DNA of 64,000 nucleotides from Kitasatospora sp. DSM 101779 (GCF_025655475.1 NZ_JAHTIK010000001.1:5001370-5065369); one strand, 5' to 3'. Shown: positions 18,579 to 27,297, counted from the stretch's first letter. Notes: generated by a model from the letters alone, not told the origin. Translations and numbers: made by a program.

Positions 18579-18970
18579 CGACCGCACCGGCACCCGACTG
18601 GGAGGCGCTGCGGGAGGCCGCGCGCGGCGCCATGGCGCACGCCTACGCCCCCTACAGCAAGTTCCCGGTCGGGGCGGCGGCCCTGGTCGACGACGGACGG
18701 ATCGTCACCGGCTGCAACGTGGAGAACGCCTCGTACGGACTCGGCCTGTGCGCCGAGTGCGGCCTGGTCTCCGCGCTGCACGCCGGCGGTGGCGGCCGGC
18801 TGACCGCCTTCACCTGCGTGGACGGGTCCGGCACCCTGCTGATGCCGTGCGGCCGCTGCCGGCAGCTGCTGTACGAGCACGGCGGGCCGGAGCTGCTGGT
18901 GGACCTGCCGTCCGGGGTGAAGACCATGGACGAGGTCCTGCCCGACGCCTTCGGGCCGGAGCGGCTCTAG
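18575..18970 (+). CDS. cdd: Cytidine deaminase
   Basis: Zinc enzyme that converts cytidine and deoxycytidine to uridine and deoxyuridine for salvage or catabolism. The 131-residue protein has CNVENASYGLGLCAECG, with the catalytic Glu in the C-A-E triad, and MPCGRCRQLL with the two remaining zinc Cys residues; this is the short homotetrameric type. The GTG start is translationally coupled to the preceding permease gene (GTGA overlap), so deamination is co-expressed with import. Confidence 0.96.
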   Translation: MTTAPAPDWEALREAARGAMAHAYAPYSKFPVGAAALVDDGRIVTGCNVENASYGLGLCAECGLVSALHAGGGGRLTAFTCVDGSGTLLMPCGRCRQLLYEHGGPELLVDLPSGVKTMDEVLPDAFGPERL

Positions 18971-18982
18971 CACCTCCCGTTG

Positions 18983-18994
18983 TTACGCGCGTAG
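18983..18994. promoter_or_regulatory. Putative nucleoside-regulon operator (deoA copy)
   Basis: TTACGCGCGTAG, 11 of 12 positions of the CTACGCGCGTAG palindrome, 86 bases before deoA. A TAGAGT -10-like box (18992-18997) overlaps its right half, so bound protein would block initiation. It implies deoA has its own promoter in addition to read-through from the transporter operon. Confidence 0.7.
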
Positions 18995-19034
18995 AGTGTC
19001 GCGGAGGGCCCCGATCCGGGTCCGCCGCGGCACT
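18995..19034 (+). terminator. Inverted repeat between cdd and deoA
   Basis: Ten-bp arms (18995-19004 and 19025-19034) with one G-T pair and extra internal GGCCC/GGGTCC pairing. It may end the transporter-cdd transcript or fold in the deoA leader. No U tract is present. Confidence 0.5.
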
Positions 19035-19080
19035 CTTCGCATTCCCGCACCTGAGCACCCCTGCACCTCTTGGAGACCCC

Positions 19081-20358
19081 ATGGACGCCCCCTCCGTCAT
19101 CAGGACCAAGCGCGACCGCGGAGAGCTGACCGACGGCCAGATCGACTGGGTCATCGACGCGTACACCCGCGGCGAGGTCGCCGACGAGCAGATGTCGGCC
19201 CTGGCCATGGCCATCCTGCTGAACGGCATGAACCTCCGCGAGATCAGCCGCTGGACGGACGCGATGATCCGCTCCGGCGTCCGGATGGACTTCTCCTCGC
19301 TCGGCGTGCCCACCTCCGACAAGCACTCCACCGGTGGCGTCGGCGACAAGATCACCCTGCCGCTCGCCCCGCTGGTCGCCGCCTGCGGCGCCGCCGTCCC
19401 GCAGCTCTCCGGCCGCGGCCTCGGCCACACCGGCGGCACCCTCGACAAGCTGGAGTCGATCCCCGGCTGGCGCGCCCTGCTCTCCAACGAGGAGATGCTC
19501 CAGGTGCTGAACGACACCGGCGCCGTCATCTGCGCCGCCGGCGACGGCCTCGCCCCCGCCGACAAGAAGCTCTACGCGCTCCGAGACGTCACCGGCACCG
19601 TCGAGGCGATCCCGCTGATCGCCTCCTCGATCATGTCGAAGAAGATCGCCGAGGGCACCGGGGCGCTCGTCCTCGACGTCAAGGTCGGCTCCGGCGCCTT
19701 CATGAAGAACCTCGCCGACGCCCAGGAACTCGCCCGCACCATGGTCGGCCTCGGCAAGGCGGCCGGCGTCAACACCGTCGCCCTGCTCACCGACATGTCC
19801 ACCCCGCTCGGCCTGACCGCCGGCAACGCGCTGGAGGTCCGCGAGTCGGTCGAGGTGCTGGCCGGCGGCGGCCCCGCCGACGTCGTCGAGCTCACCCTGG
19901 CGCTGGCCCGCGAGATGCTCGACGCGGCCGGCGTGCACGGCAAGGACCCGGCCGACGCGCTGCGGGACGGCTCCGCCATGGACCACTGGCGCCGCATGAT
20001 CGCCGCCCAGGGCGGCGACGTCGACGCGCCGCTGCCGGTCGCCCGCGAGCAGCACGTGATCCCCGCCCCCGCCTCCGGCGTGCTGACCGCCCTCGACGCC
20101 TACGCCGTCGGCGTCTGCGCCTGGCGCCTGGGCGCCGGCCGCGCCCGCAAGGAGGACCCGGTGCAGGCCGGCGCCGGCGTCGAGATGCACGCCAAGCCCG
20201 GCGACACCGTCGTGGCCGGCCAGCCGCTGCTGACCCTGCACACCGACACCCCCGAGCGCTTCGACTACGCGATCGAGGCCCTCAAGGACGGCATCACGGT
20301 CGCCCCCCAGGGCACCGCCTTCACCCCGAACCCGATCGTCCTCGACCGCATCGCCTGA
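19081..20358 (+). CDS. deoA: Thymidine/pyrimidine-nucleoside phosphorylase
   Basis: Phosphorolyses thymidine or deoxyuridine to the base and deoxyribose-1-phosphate. The 425-residue protein has the three domains of the family. KHSTGGVGDKITLPLAPLV binds phosphate and SGRGLGHTGGTLDKLESIPG is the family signature; KVGSGAFMK follows, and the C-terminal PYNP domain ends with VVAGQPLLTLHTD. ATG at 19081 follows TTGGAG. Its product needs a phosphopentomutase to feed DeoC; the mutase at 43931-45628 is a candidate. Confidence 0.96.
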   Translation: MDAPSVIRTKRDRGELTDGQIDWVIDAYTRGEVADEQMSALAMAILLNGMNLREISRWTDAMIRSGVRMDFSSLGVPTSDKHSTGGVGDKITLPLAPLVAACGAAVPQLSGRGLGHTGGTLDKLESIPGWRALLSNEEMLQVLNDTGAVICAAGDGLAPADKKLYALRDVTGTVEAIPLIASSIMSKKIAEGTGALVLDVKVGSGAFMKNLADAQELARTMVGLGKAAGVNTVALLTDMSTPLGLTAGNALEVRESVEVLAGGGPADVVELTLALAREMLDAAGVHGKDPADALRDGSAMDHWRRMIAAQGGDVDAPLPVAREQHVIPAPASGVLTALDAYAVGVCAWRLGAGRARKEDPVQAGAGVEMHAKPGDTVVAGQPLLTLHTDTPERFDYAIEALKDGITVAPQGTAFTPNPIVLDRIA

Positions 20359-20394
20359 CCGCCGCCCCTGGGGCTGCCGGCGTCCGCCTGCCCG

Positions 20395-20949
20395 TCAGGC
20401 GTACGTCAGCAGCCCCGAGGTGTCGACCCGCCAGGGTCCGACGGGGACGGTGTCGCCGACGACGAAGTGCGTCCGTGAGGCGTACCCGGGCTCGTCGTGC
20501 ACGATGCCGGTGCCCTTGCGGGGGTCGACGAGCAGGTGGAGCGGGATGCCCATGGCCGCGTAGTCGCGGACCTTGCCCTCGTAGTCGTTCTCCGGGTTGG
20601 ACTTCGAGACGACCCCGACGACGAGCAGCACCTCGTGGGGGAGGAGCGAGGGCTGTTCCCTCTCCAGTGCCTCCTCGGTGAACGTCATGAGGTCCGGGCA
20701 GCGCAGCCGACCGAGCCCGACGTCCTCCAGATCGGCGCCGGGGTGGGCGACATAACCCGGATGTGTCGAGGGGAGCCGGGCGTTGAGCCGACGGGTGATC
20801 CTCAGCACGGCGAGTTCGTGCCGATTCACCGGGGGGAGCGTCAGCCGGATGGTCCCTTCGGCGATTTCGACCCTCCCGACGCCCGGCAGCGGGGGAAGTC
20901 CGTCGAGGATCTCCCGCAGCCGGGCGTAGCCCGCTGATGCACCGGTCAC
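20395..20949 (-). CDS. Uma2-family (DUF820) restriction-endonuclease-fold protein
   Basis: Protein of 184 residues with the PD-(D/E)XK-like Uma2 fold, a family widely duplicated in actinomycetes and cyanobacteria and of unknown biological role. Visible marks are VNRHELAVLRITRRLN, CPDLMTF (the PD of the active site) and KVRDYAAMGIPLHLLVDPRKG. In the position where relatives have an acidic residue (EVVS), this protein has VVGVVSKSNPEN, so the catalytic Glu appears replaced by Gly. The GTG start at 20949 is uncertain. The MFS transporter gene begins upstream on the same strand and ends 18 bases away, so co-transcription is likely. Confidence 0.8.
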   Translation of the reverse strand: MTGASAGYARLREILDGLPPLPGVGRVEIAEGTIRLTLPPVNRHELAVLRITRRLNARLPSTHPGYVAHPGADLEDVGLGRLRCPDLMTFTEEALEREQPSLLPHEVLLVVGVVSKSNPENDYEGKVRDYAAMGIPLHLLVDPRKGTGIVHDEPGYASRTHFVVGDTVPVGPWRVDTSGLLTYA

Positions 20950-20967
20950 GCGTCGGGGGGTAGCGCG

Positions 20968-22278
20968 CTACCGGGCGGTGGCGAGGGTGCGGCGTTCGAC
21001 GACCGCGCGGCGGGTGGCGTAGAGGGTGATGCCGGCCGCCAGGGTCATCGCGGACAGGCCCACGGCGGCGGCGCCGGACCAGCCGGTGGCGTGGTAGGCG
21101 TCGGCGCCGATCGTGCCGCCGAGGCTGTTCCCGAGGTAGTAGGCGATCAGGTAGAGCGCCGAGGCCTGGGCGCAGCCCTCGGTGGCGGTGCGGCCGACCG
21201 CCGAGGAGGCGGTGGCGTGGCCGGCGAAGAACCCGGCCGTGATCAGCACGAGCCCGGCCAGGGCGGCCACCAGCGAGCCGGAGAGCGACAGCAGCAGGCC
21301 CGCCGTGGTGAGGCCGATCGCCGTGTAGAGGGTGCCGCGGCGGCCCAGCCGGCCGACCAGCTTCCCGGCGGAGGCCGAGGAGACCGTGCCGACCAGGTAG
21401 ACCACGAAGATCGAGGCGGCCACCGACTGCGGCAGGTCGAACGGCGCGGCGACCAGCCGGTACCCGACGGTGTTGTAGACGGCGCCGAACACCGCCATGA
21501 AGAGCAGCCCCAGGGCGTACAGCCGCAGCAGCAGCGGGTTGCGCAGGTGCCCGCCGACGGTGCGGGCGAGCGCGCGGGCGTCCACCCGGGCCGGGGTGAA
21601 GTTGCGGGCCGGCGGGATCAGCGTGCGGAAGGCGACCACCGAGAGCAGCGCCAGCAGGGCCGAGACCGCGAGGCCCCAGCGCCAGCCCCAGGCGGCCGCG
21701 GCCCAGCCGGAGACCAGCCGTCCGCTCATGCCGCCGATCGAGTTGCCCGCCACGTACAGGCCCATCGCCGAGGCCAGCGCACTCGGGTGGACCTCCTCCC
21801 CGAGGTAGGCCATCGCCGTGGCGGGCAGACCGGCGAGCGCCGCGCCCTGGAGGACCCGCAGCACCACCAGGGTGGTGAGGTCCGGGGCGAAGGGCAGCGC
21901 CAGGGCCAGCACGGCGGCGGAGGCGATCGAGGCGGTCATGACCGCCGTGCGGCCGAACCGGTCGGAGAGCGCGCTGGCGGGCAGCAGCGCGAGGGCGAGG
22001 CCCAGGGTGGCCGCGGACGCCGTCCAGCTGGCCTGACCGGGGGTCAGGTCGAGGTCGGCGGAGAGGATCGGCAGCAGGCCCTGCGTGGAGTACAGCAGGA
22101 CGAAGGTGGCCACACCCGCGGCGAACAGGGCCAGGTTGGCGCGCCGGAAGGCGCGGTCCCCGGGCCGGAGGCGGCGGTCGGCGGCTGCCCCGGGGGCGGC
22201 ATCGGCGGTGGAAGGGGACGACGGCGTGAGGGCACCCGGCAGCGTGGCTGCGGATGCCCCGGTACTGGCGGGCGACAT
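20968..22278 (-). CDS. MFS transporter (drug:H+ antiporter-like)
   Basis: Twelve-helix major facilitator of 436 residues when started at MSPASTG (22278); a longer frame adds a non-membrane Arg-rich head. The DRFGRTAVM motif between helices 2 and 3 and GRLGRRGTLY in the second half are MFS signatures. Relatives include YnfM/AraJ-like exporters. It diverges from a LysR-type gene only 63 bases away, so that regulator probably controls it. Substrate unknown. Confidence 0.87.
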   Translation of the reverse strand: MSPASTGASAATLPGALTPSSPSTADAAPGAAADRRLRPGDRAFRRANLALFAAGVATFVLLYSTQGLLPILSADLDLTPGQASWTASAATLGLALALLPASALSDRFGRTAVMTASIASAAVLALALPFAPDLTTLVVLRVLQGAALAGLPATAMAYLGEEVHPSALASAMGLYVAGNSIGGMSGRLVSGWAAAAWGWRWGLAVSALLALLSVVAFRTLIPPARNFTPARVDARALARTVGGHLRNPLLLRLYALGLLFMAVFGAVYNTVGYRLVAAPFDLPQSVAASIFVVYLVGTVSSASAGKLVGRLGRRGTLYTAIGLTTAGLLLSLSGSLVAALAGLVLITAGFFAGHATASSAVGRTATEGCAQASALYLIAYYLGNSLGGTIGADAYHATGWSGAAAVGLSAMTLAAGITLYATRRAVVERRTLATAR

Positions 22279-22341
22279 GGCTCGAACGTAGGCCCAGCGC
22301 GGCTGATGCGTCCAATACATGAATCGTGCAGAATCCATGCC
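22279..22341. promoter_or_regulatory. Divergent LysR/MFS control region
   Basis: Short intergenic region with an inverted repeat ATGCGTC (from about 22306) and GACGCAT (22344-22350), the latter running into the lysR start. LysR-type regulators usually bind such regions between themselves and the target gene. The assignment is inferred from arrangement. Confidence 0.5.
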
Positions 22342-23298
22342 ATGACGCATGACAGCAGCTCACCGCCGCTGCGCCTGGCCGAGCTGGATCCGGAGTCGGC
22401 CGTGGTCCGCCTCACACCCCAGCTGGCACAGTTCGCCGCGGTCGCGCGGCTGGAGCACGTCACCCAGGCCGCGCAGCTGCTCGGGATGCCGCAGCCGACG
22501 CTCTCCCGGTCGGTGGCCCGGCTGGAGGCAGAGCTCGGCGTGGACCTGCTGGCCCGTCAGGGGCGGACGGTGCGGCTGACCCGGGCCGGCCGGCTGCTGC
22601 TCGCCTCGGTGGAGCGGGCCCTCGCCGAACTGGAACGCGGTGCCGAGGCGGCCCAGGCCGAGGCCGACCCCGCGGCGGGCCGGGTGGCGTTCGGCTTCCT
22701 GCACACCATGGGGACGGAGGCGGTGCCCGCCCTGCTGCGGGACTTCCGCGCCTCGCACCCCCGGGTCCGCTTCCAGCTGGTGCAGGACTATGTGGCGGCG
22801 ATGCTGGAACGGCTGCGGGCCGGCGAACTCGACCTGTGCCTGGTCTCGCCGCTGCCGGACGCACCCGACCTCACCGCCCGGTACCTGGACGAGCAGCGGC
22901 TGCCGCTGGCCGTCCCGGCCGACCACCGGCTGGCCGGGCGGCGCCGGATCCGGCTGGCGGAGGTCGCCGAGGAACCGTTCGTGGCGGTGGAGGAGGGCTA
23001 CGGGCTGCGCCTGATCACCGACGGCTTCTGCGCGGAGGCCGGCTTCGCACCGCGGATCGCCTTCGAGGGCGAGGAGGCGGAGACGCTGCGCGGGCTGGTC
23101 GCGGCCGGGCTCGGCGTGGCGCTGCTGCCACCGGCGCTGGTGCCCCGCCCGGGCGTGGTGGAGCTGGAGGTGACCGCCCCGCGGACCCGGCGGGCGATCG
23201 GCCTGGCCTGGGTGACGGGCCGCCCGCTCACACCGCCGGCCGCGGCCTTCCGGGACTTCGTGCTGTCCCGCAGGGGCGCTCTGCTGGGCACGCACTGA
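22342..23298 (+). CDS. LysR-family transcriptional regulator
   Basis: DNA-binding regulator of 318 residues. The N-terminal winged helix (about residues 25-85) reads LAQFAAVARLEHVTQAAQLL, then PQPTLSRSVARLEAELGVDLL, the recognition helix region. The remaining two-lobe effector domain resembles CynR/CatM types (FGFLHTMGTEAVPALLRDF; GLVAAGLGVALLP). ATG at 22342 is chosen because upstream in-frame sequence is antisense to the MFS gene. It probably controls the divergent exporter; the effector is unknown. Confidence 0.9.
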   Translation: MTHDSSSPPLRLAELDPESAVVRLTPQLAQFAAVARLEHVTQAAQLLGMPQPTLSRSVARLEAELGVDLLARQGRTVRLTRAGRLLLASVERALAELERGAEAAQAEADPAAGRVAFGFLHTMGTEAVPALLRDFRASHPRVRFQLVQDYVAAMLERLRAGELDLCLVSPLPDAPDLTARYLDEQRLPLAVPADHRLAGRRRIRLAEVAEEPFVAVEEGYGLRLITDGFCAEAGFAPRIAFEGEEAETLRGLVAAGLGVALLPPALVPRPGVVELEVTAPRTRRAIGLAWVTGRPLTPPAAAFRDFVLSRRGALLGTH

Positions 23299-23339
23299 GG
23301 GGGTGCCCCCTGCGCCCCTGAGGGGACTGACCCCGGACG

Positions 23340-23741
23340 TCAGGCCAGGACGGCGTCGAGGCGCTCCAGGACGCCCGGCCAGCCCTGGCCCATGCCGTCG
23401 AGGGCGGCGCGGCCCATCGGGGAGTCGAGGTCGAAGCCGGCGTGTTCGAGGAAGAGCCGGGTGCCGTGGCCCTCGGGGACGAGCCGCCAGGTGACGGTGG
23501 TGTCGAGGCTGCCCTCGGCGAAGGTGTAGCGCAGCAGCCGCTCCTCCTCGACGGCGGTGACCTCGCACGGCTGGCTGCCCCAGGGGCCCATGTCCAGGCT
23601 GAAGCGGTGTCCGAGCACCGGCCGTACGTCACCGGCCGCCCACCAACGGGCGTGCAGCTCGGGGTCGGTGAGGGCGCGCCAGACGGCGGCGGGCGGGTGC
23701 GGAAGGTAGCGGTCGCAGTGGATCGTGTCGGAGTCGGTCAC
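23340..23741 (-). CDS. SRPBCC/AHSA1-domain protein
   Basis: Small hydrophobic-cavity protein of 133 residues (Activator of Hsp90 ATPase homology 1-like, START superfamily). Typical features are RYLPHPPAAVWRALTDPELHARWWA near the N-terminus (two conserved Trp) and GWPGVLERLDAVL at the end. The GTG at 23741 overlaps the ArsR stop by GTGA and has GAGGAGAG upstream. ArsR-SRPBCC operons are common and may answer to small ligands or stress, but no ligand is known here. Confidence 0.88.
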   Translation of the reverse strand: MTDSDTIHCDRYLPHPPAAVWRALTDPELHARWWAAGDVRPVLGHRFSLDMGPWGSQPCEVTAVEEERLLRYTFAEGSLDTTVTWRLVPEGHGTRLFLEHAGFDLDSPMGRAALDGMGQGWPGVLERLDAVLA

Positions 23742-24049
23742 GGTCTCTCCTCGTCGAGCAGGTCGCTGAGGGCGCGCAGTCGGTCGCGCCAGTAGTGTTC
23801 GAACGGATGCAGCCAGTCCCCGACCTCGGCGAGCGGTGCCGCGTCGAGGTGGTACCAGCGCTGCCGGCCGCGGGGCTCCTCGCGGACCAGCCCGGCCTGC
23901 CGCAGCAGCTGCAGGTGTTCGGAGACGGCCGGCCGGCTGAGGTCGAAGAGGCTCGCCAGGTCGTTGACCGGCCGGGGGCCCTCCAGCAGGGCCGCGAGAA
24001 GGGCGCGCCGCACGGGGTTGGCGAGCGCGCCGAAGACGTCCGTTGCCAT
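23738..24049 (-). CDS. ArsR-family transcriptional repressor
   Basis: Winged-helix repressor of 103 residues: [18 protein letters not shown], then a recognition helix [17 protein letters not shown] and the wing [12 protein letters not shown]. There are no Cys residues for metal binding, placing it in the non-metal group that pairs with SRPBCC proteins. Two copies of an inverted repeat lie just upstream and presumably mediate autoregulation. ATG at 24049 gives the family length. Confidence 0.92.
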   Translation of the reverse strand: MATDVFGALANPVRRALLAALLEGPRPVNDLASLFDLSRPAVSEHLQLLRQAGLVREEPRGRQRWYHLDAAPLAEVGDWLHPFEHYWRDRLRALSDLLDEERP

Positions 24050-24062
24050 GCCCGGACCATAC

Positions 24063-24103
24063 GTCGGGATTTTCCGACACGTCAAGCGTCGGAATGTTCC
24101 GAC
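24063..24103. promoter_or_regulatory. Double ArsR operator GTCGGAAnnTTCCGAC
   Basis: Two 16-bp inverted repeats: GTCGGGATTTTCCGAC (24063-24078, one mismatch in symmetry) and GTCGGAATGTTCCGAC (24088-24103, perfect). They are spaced 25 bp centre to centre, 14 bases upstream of the arsR start, a natural place for a dimeric ArsR repressor to block its own promoter. Confidence 0.8.
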
Positions 24104-24134
24104 ATGGCGGACGCGCGGCGATCCGAGTAGGAAT

Positions 24135-24146
24135 CTACGCGCGTAG
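24135..24146. promoter_or_regulatory. Nucleoside-regulon operator and leaderless promoter of add
   Basis: Perfect CTACGCGCGTAG palindrome, then TACACT (24151-24156) as -10, then six bases to the add ATG at 24163. This gives an initiation point at or next to the start codon and explains the lack of a Shine-Dalgarno. The palindrome sits between -35 and -10, a repressor position. Confidence 0.8.
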
Positions 24147-24162
24147 GAGCTACACTCCCGCA

Positions 24163-25308
24163 ATGGAGAAGCAGATCCCTGCCACCGCGGGCACCACTGG
24201 CCCCCGCATTCCCACCGCCGATCAGATCGCCCGTGCTCCCAAGGTGCTCCTGCACGACCACCTGGACGGCGGCCTGCGCCCCGAGACGGTCGTCGAGCTC
24301 GCCGCCGCATGCGGCTACGAGGGCCTGCCCACCACCGACCCGGTCAAGCTCGGCGAGTGGTTCCGCGAGGCCGCCGACTCCGGCTCGCTGGTCCGCTACC
24401 TGGAGACCTTCGCCCACACCTGCGCCGTGATGCAGACCCGCGAGGCGCTGATCAAGGTCGCCGCCGACTGCGCCGAGGACCTCGCGGCCGACGGTGTCGT
24501 CTACGCCGAGGTCCGCTACGCCCCCGAGCAGCACCTGGAGGCCGGGCTCACCCTCGACCAGGTCGTCGAGGCCGTCAACGAGGGCTTCCGGCTCGGCGAG
24601 GCCAACGCCCGTGCCGCCGGCCGCCGGATCCGGGTCGGCACCCTGCTCACCGCGATGCGCCACGCCGCGCGCTCCACCGAGATCGCCGAGCTCGCCAACC
24701 GCTACCGCGACCAGGGCGTGGTCGGCTTCGACATCGCCGGTGCCGAGGCGGGCCACCCGCCCACCCGGCACCAGGCCGCCTTCGACTACCTCAAGGGCGA
24801 GAACAACCACTTCACCATCCACGCGGGCGAGGCCTTCGGCCTGCCGTCGATCTGGGAGGCCCTGCAGTGCTGCGGCGCCGACCGGCTCGGCCACGGCGTC
24901 CGGATCGTCGACGACATCACCGTCGGCGAGGACGGCGCGGTGCAGCTCGGCCGCCTCGCCGCGTACGTGCGCGACAAGCGCGTCCCGCTGGAGATGTGCC
25001 CCACCTCCAACCTGCAGACCGGCGCCGCCGCCTCGTACGCCGAGCACCCGATCGGCCTGCTGAGCCGGCTGAAGTTCCGCGTCACCGTCAACACCGACAA
25101 CCGGCTGATGAGCGGCACCAGCATGAGCCGCGAGTTCGAGCACCTGGTCGACGCCTTCGGCTACACCCTGGGCGACATGGAGTGGTTCACCGTCAACGCC
25201 ATGAAGTCGGCCTTCCTGCCCTTCGACGAGCGCCTCGCCATGATCAACGACGTGATCAAGCCGGGCTACGCCGAGCTCAAGGCGGAGTGGCTGTTCGCCG
25301 GCGCCTGA
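24163..25308 (+). CDS. add: Adenosine deaminase
   Basis: Zinc hydrolase that converts (deoxy)adenosine to (deoxy)inosine, feeding purine nucleoside phosphorylase. The 381-residue protein has [10 protein letters not shown] (two zinc His), [10 protein letters not shown] (zinc His and catalytic Glu), [10 protein letters not shown] (catalytic His) and [12 protein letters not shown], where the usual NTDDP is NTDNR, a form I know from actinomycetes. No Shine-Dalgarno is present; the promoter spacing indicates a leaderless mRNA. Its promoter carries an exact copy of the nucleoside-regulon palindrome. Confidence 0.95.
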   Translation: MEKQIPATAGTTGPRIPTADQIARAPKVLLHDHLDGGLRPETVVELAAACGYEGLPTTDPVKLGEWFREAADSGSLVRYLETFAHTCAVMQTREALIKVAADCAEDLAADGVVYAEVRYAPEQHLEAGLTLDQVVEAVNEGFRLGEANARAAGRRIRVGTLLTAMRHAARSTEIAELANRYRDQGVVGFDIAGAEAGHPPTRHQAAFDYLKGENNHFTIHAGEAFGLPSIWEALQCCGADRLGHGVRIVDDITVGEDGAVQLGRLAAYVRDKRVPLEMCPTSNLQTGAAASYAEHPIGLLSRLKFRVTVNTDNRLMSGTSMSREFEHLVDAFGYTLGDMEWFTVNAMKSAFLPFDERLAMINDVIKPGYAELKAEWLFAGA

Positions 25309-25535
25309 GCCGGCAGGCCGGACGCGTCCGGATCTCCGGGCGGGGCGGGGCGGGGCCGTCGCCGGGGCCCCGCTCTGCCCGATTGTCTGACTAATCATTC
25401 CTGTGAGTGACGCTCCGTTGATCCGCATTCGATGTTCTCACTACGGTGTGCCAGTCACTGCTGACCCGGTGTGACGGCGGGCGCTCCCCGGGGCGGCCGT
25501 ACCACGGGCACCGACGAGGACTCGAGGACCAACGC

Positions 25536-25952
25536 ATGAAGCAGGCAACTCTGAAGGCCGCAGGCACCGCCGCTCTGGGCGTCGCGATCGCCGCCGCGGC
25601 CGCAGGCACCGCCTCCGCCGCCGCCCCCGGCGGGCTCGGGCTCCCGACCAGCGCGCTGACCAACCCCGGCCTGACCAACGCGGTGCCCGGTGCCGTTCAG
25701 AAGGTGCCCGGGGGCAGCGAGGTCACCCAGGCCGTCGGCACCCTCAACCCCGAGGTCGGCGGCAAGCTGACCCCCGCCGCCCCGGCCGAGCAGGCGCCTG
25801 CCGCCGACGCCGCCCCGGCCGCCGCGGACCGTGCCCTTCCGCCCGTCCCGGGTGCCCAGGGCCTGGAGAAGACGCCGGTCGGCGGCGTGCTCGGCACGGT
25901 GAGCGGGCTCGGCGCGGGCCCCGGCGGCGCCCTCCCCGGCATCGGCGGCTGA
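25536..25952 (+). CDS. Small secreted Ala/Pro/Gly-rich protein
   Basis: Exported protein of 138 residues, function unrecognised. A Sec signal (MKQATLKAAGTAALGVAIAA...GTASA) is followed by a low-complexity mature part rich in Ala, Pro and Gly, with short motifs VPGAVQKVPGGSEVTQAV and GLGAGPGGALPGIGG. No Cys, no membrane segment and no catalytic pattern. Similar short secreted proteins are common in streptomycetes. ATG at 25536 follows GAGGA by about 8 bases. A strong terminator follows. Confidence 0.7.
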   Translation: MKQATLKAAGTAALGVAIAAAAAGTASAAAPGGLGLPTSALTNPGLTNAVPGAVQKVPGGSEVTQAVGTLNPEVGGKLTPAAPAEQAPAADAAPAAADRALPPVPGAQGLEKTPVGGVLGTVSGLGAGPGGALPGIGG

Positions 25953-25984
25953 CACCGCCCGCGGCCGGACGGCACGGCGCAGCA

Positions 25985-26029
25985 ACGGCGAAGGGCCGCC
26001 CCCGTACTGCGGGGGCGGCCCTTCGCCGT
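25985..26029. terminator. Bidirectional terminator between secreted protein and PspC genes
   Basis: Perfect 20-bp stem (25985-26004 with 26010-26029) and loop TACTG, between two converging genes. It ends three bases from the PspC-gene stop codon. Confidence 0.9.
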
Positions 26030-26032
26030 GCC

Positions 26033-26215
26033 TCACGGCTCCTGCGGGAGCAGCAGCCAGAGCGCCAGGTAGATCAGGAACTGCGGGCCGGGCAGCAGGC
26101 AGGACAGCAGGAAGATGATCCGCACGGTCCACGGGGCGAGGCCGAAGCGCTTGGCCAGCCCGGCGCAGACGCCGGCGATGACGCGGTTGTGGCGGGGGCG
26201 GGCGAGCGTGCTCAT
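26033..26215 (-). CDS. PspC-domain small membrane protein
   Basis: Sixty-residue PspC-like protein: RPRHNRVIAGVCAGLAKRFG (the conserved basic-Gly segment) followed by one strong membrane helix FLLSCLLPGPQFLIYLALWLLLP. Larger PspC proteins act in envelope-stress responses; such minimal versions are common in actinomycetes with unknown roles. The ATG at 26215 is the natural start, and the frame upstream is Pro/Arg-rich noise. Confidence 0.85.
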   Translation of the reverse strand: MSTLARPRHNRVIAGVCAGLAKRFGLAPWTVRIIFLLSCLLPGPQFLIYLALWLLLPQEP

Positions 26216-26590
26216 GGTGTGACTCCCGGGTCGCGGGCCCGGTCCGGTCCGTCCGGCGGGCATGTCTCCATCGTGCTCGGCCGGGCCGCCGGAAACGTCA
26301 GCCCCGATAGTGATCCACGCCCCTGACCTCTCACCGGGGCGGCGGACGCCCCTCTCAGGGTCGCCCTCAGGGCCGCCCCCGAGACGCACCGCGGGGGCGG
26401 GGGCGCCAATGGGCCCGCGGAGGCTGCCTGTCGGGGATCGGGGGCCGCGGCGGCGGGCCGCTGCGCGGGCGCCGGCGGCTCGACCCCGCGGTGCGGGGCC
26501 GGGCGTCAGCGGGCCGGGGCAGGCGCCGCCCCGCCAGGGCATGGCAGGGCGGTGCGTGGCCGTTGGTGAAGGCCGTCCCCTGTGTGTCAG
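26216..26590. other. Gene-poor interval
   Basis: About 375 bases, very G+C-rich, between the PspC gene start and the end of the VanZ-like gene. It should hold the PspC promoter, but I see no convincing -10/-35 pair, hairpin, RNA gene or coding frame. Confidence 0.5.
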
Positions 26591-27241
26591 TCACCGGGCG
26601 GTGGGGCCGCCCGGGGCGGTGAGGCGGCCCAAGGGAGCGGCCGGCGAGGCGAGTTCGTAGGTGCGGTGGTGCGGGTGCGCGGCAGGGAGGACGGCGGGGT
26701 GCCGGCGGCGGGCGCGCAGCCGGAGCAGGGCGCGGGCGGCCGGCACCAGCAGCAGGTGGCAGACGGCCGCGCCGGCCGTGCCGAGGATGATGTCGTCGAC
26801 GTTCAGCACGTGGCCCGGGGTCCAGCTCTTCAGGATCTCCAGCCCCGTCGCCAGCAGGGCGGCACCCCCGACGGTGCGCAGGAAGGACGGCAGCCAGGGC
26901 GTCCGCAGCCGGCCGATCGCGATCGGCAGCAGCACCCCGAACGGGGTGAGCGGCAGGATGCCGGCCGCGAGCTGCCGGGCCCCCTCGTAGCCGCCGAGGG
27001 CGAGCGCCCGGTCGACCGAGGCCAGCGGGGTCAGGTTGGCCGGGTAGGTCCAGTTCACCGTGGTGGGTCGCAGCACCAGCCAGGCGAGCAGCACCGCGTA
27101 GCTGGCCAGCAGGAGCCGTGCGGTCGTCCGCAGCAAGCGGCACGCCTCCGGCGGCGGGGTCCGATCGATCGGCTCGGCGTCCTCGATCGGGTCGTCCCCG
27201 GCCTCTGCGCCGGTGCGGGTGGTGGTGCCATGTCGGTGCAC
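26591..27241 (-). CDS. VanZ-family membrane protein
   Basis: Integral membrane protein of about 216 residues with the VanZ pattern: an N-terminal helix (LLLASYAVLLAWLVLRPT), NLTPLASV, ILPLTPFGVLLPI, LATGLEILKSWTPGHVLNVDDIILGTAGA (the conserved acidic segment, cited in part) and a long polar C-terminal tail. The prototype gives low-level teicoplanin resistance, but most chromosomal VanZ proteins have unknown roles. The start (GTG 27241) lacks a clear Shine-Dalgarno and may be later. It lies 56 bases after afsQ3 on the same strand and could be co-transcribed with the afsQ genes. Confidence 0.82.
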   Translation of the reverse strand: MHRHGTTTRTGAEAGDDPIEDAEPIDRTPPPEACRLLRTTARLLLASYAVLLAWLVLRPTTVNWTYPANLTPLASVDRALALGGYEGARQLAAGILPLTPFGVLLPIAIGRLRTPWLPSFLRTVGGAALLATGLEILKSWTPGHVLNVDDIILGTAGAAVCHLLLVPAARALLRLRARRRHPAVLPAAHPHHRTYELASPAAPLGRLTAPGGPTAR

Positions 27242-27297
27242 AACCGGGTGGACGCGGTCTCGGCGGCGGACGGTTCCACCGGCACGGCGCGGGCGGT

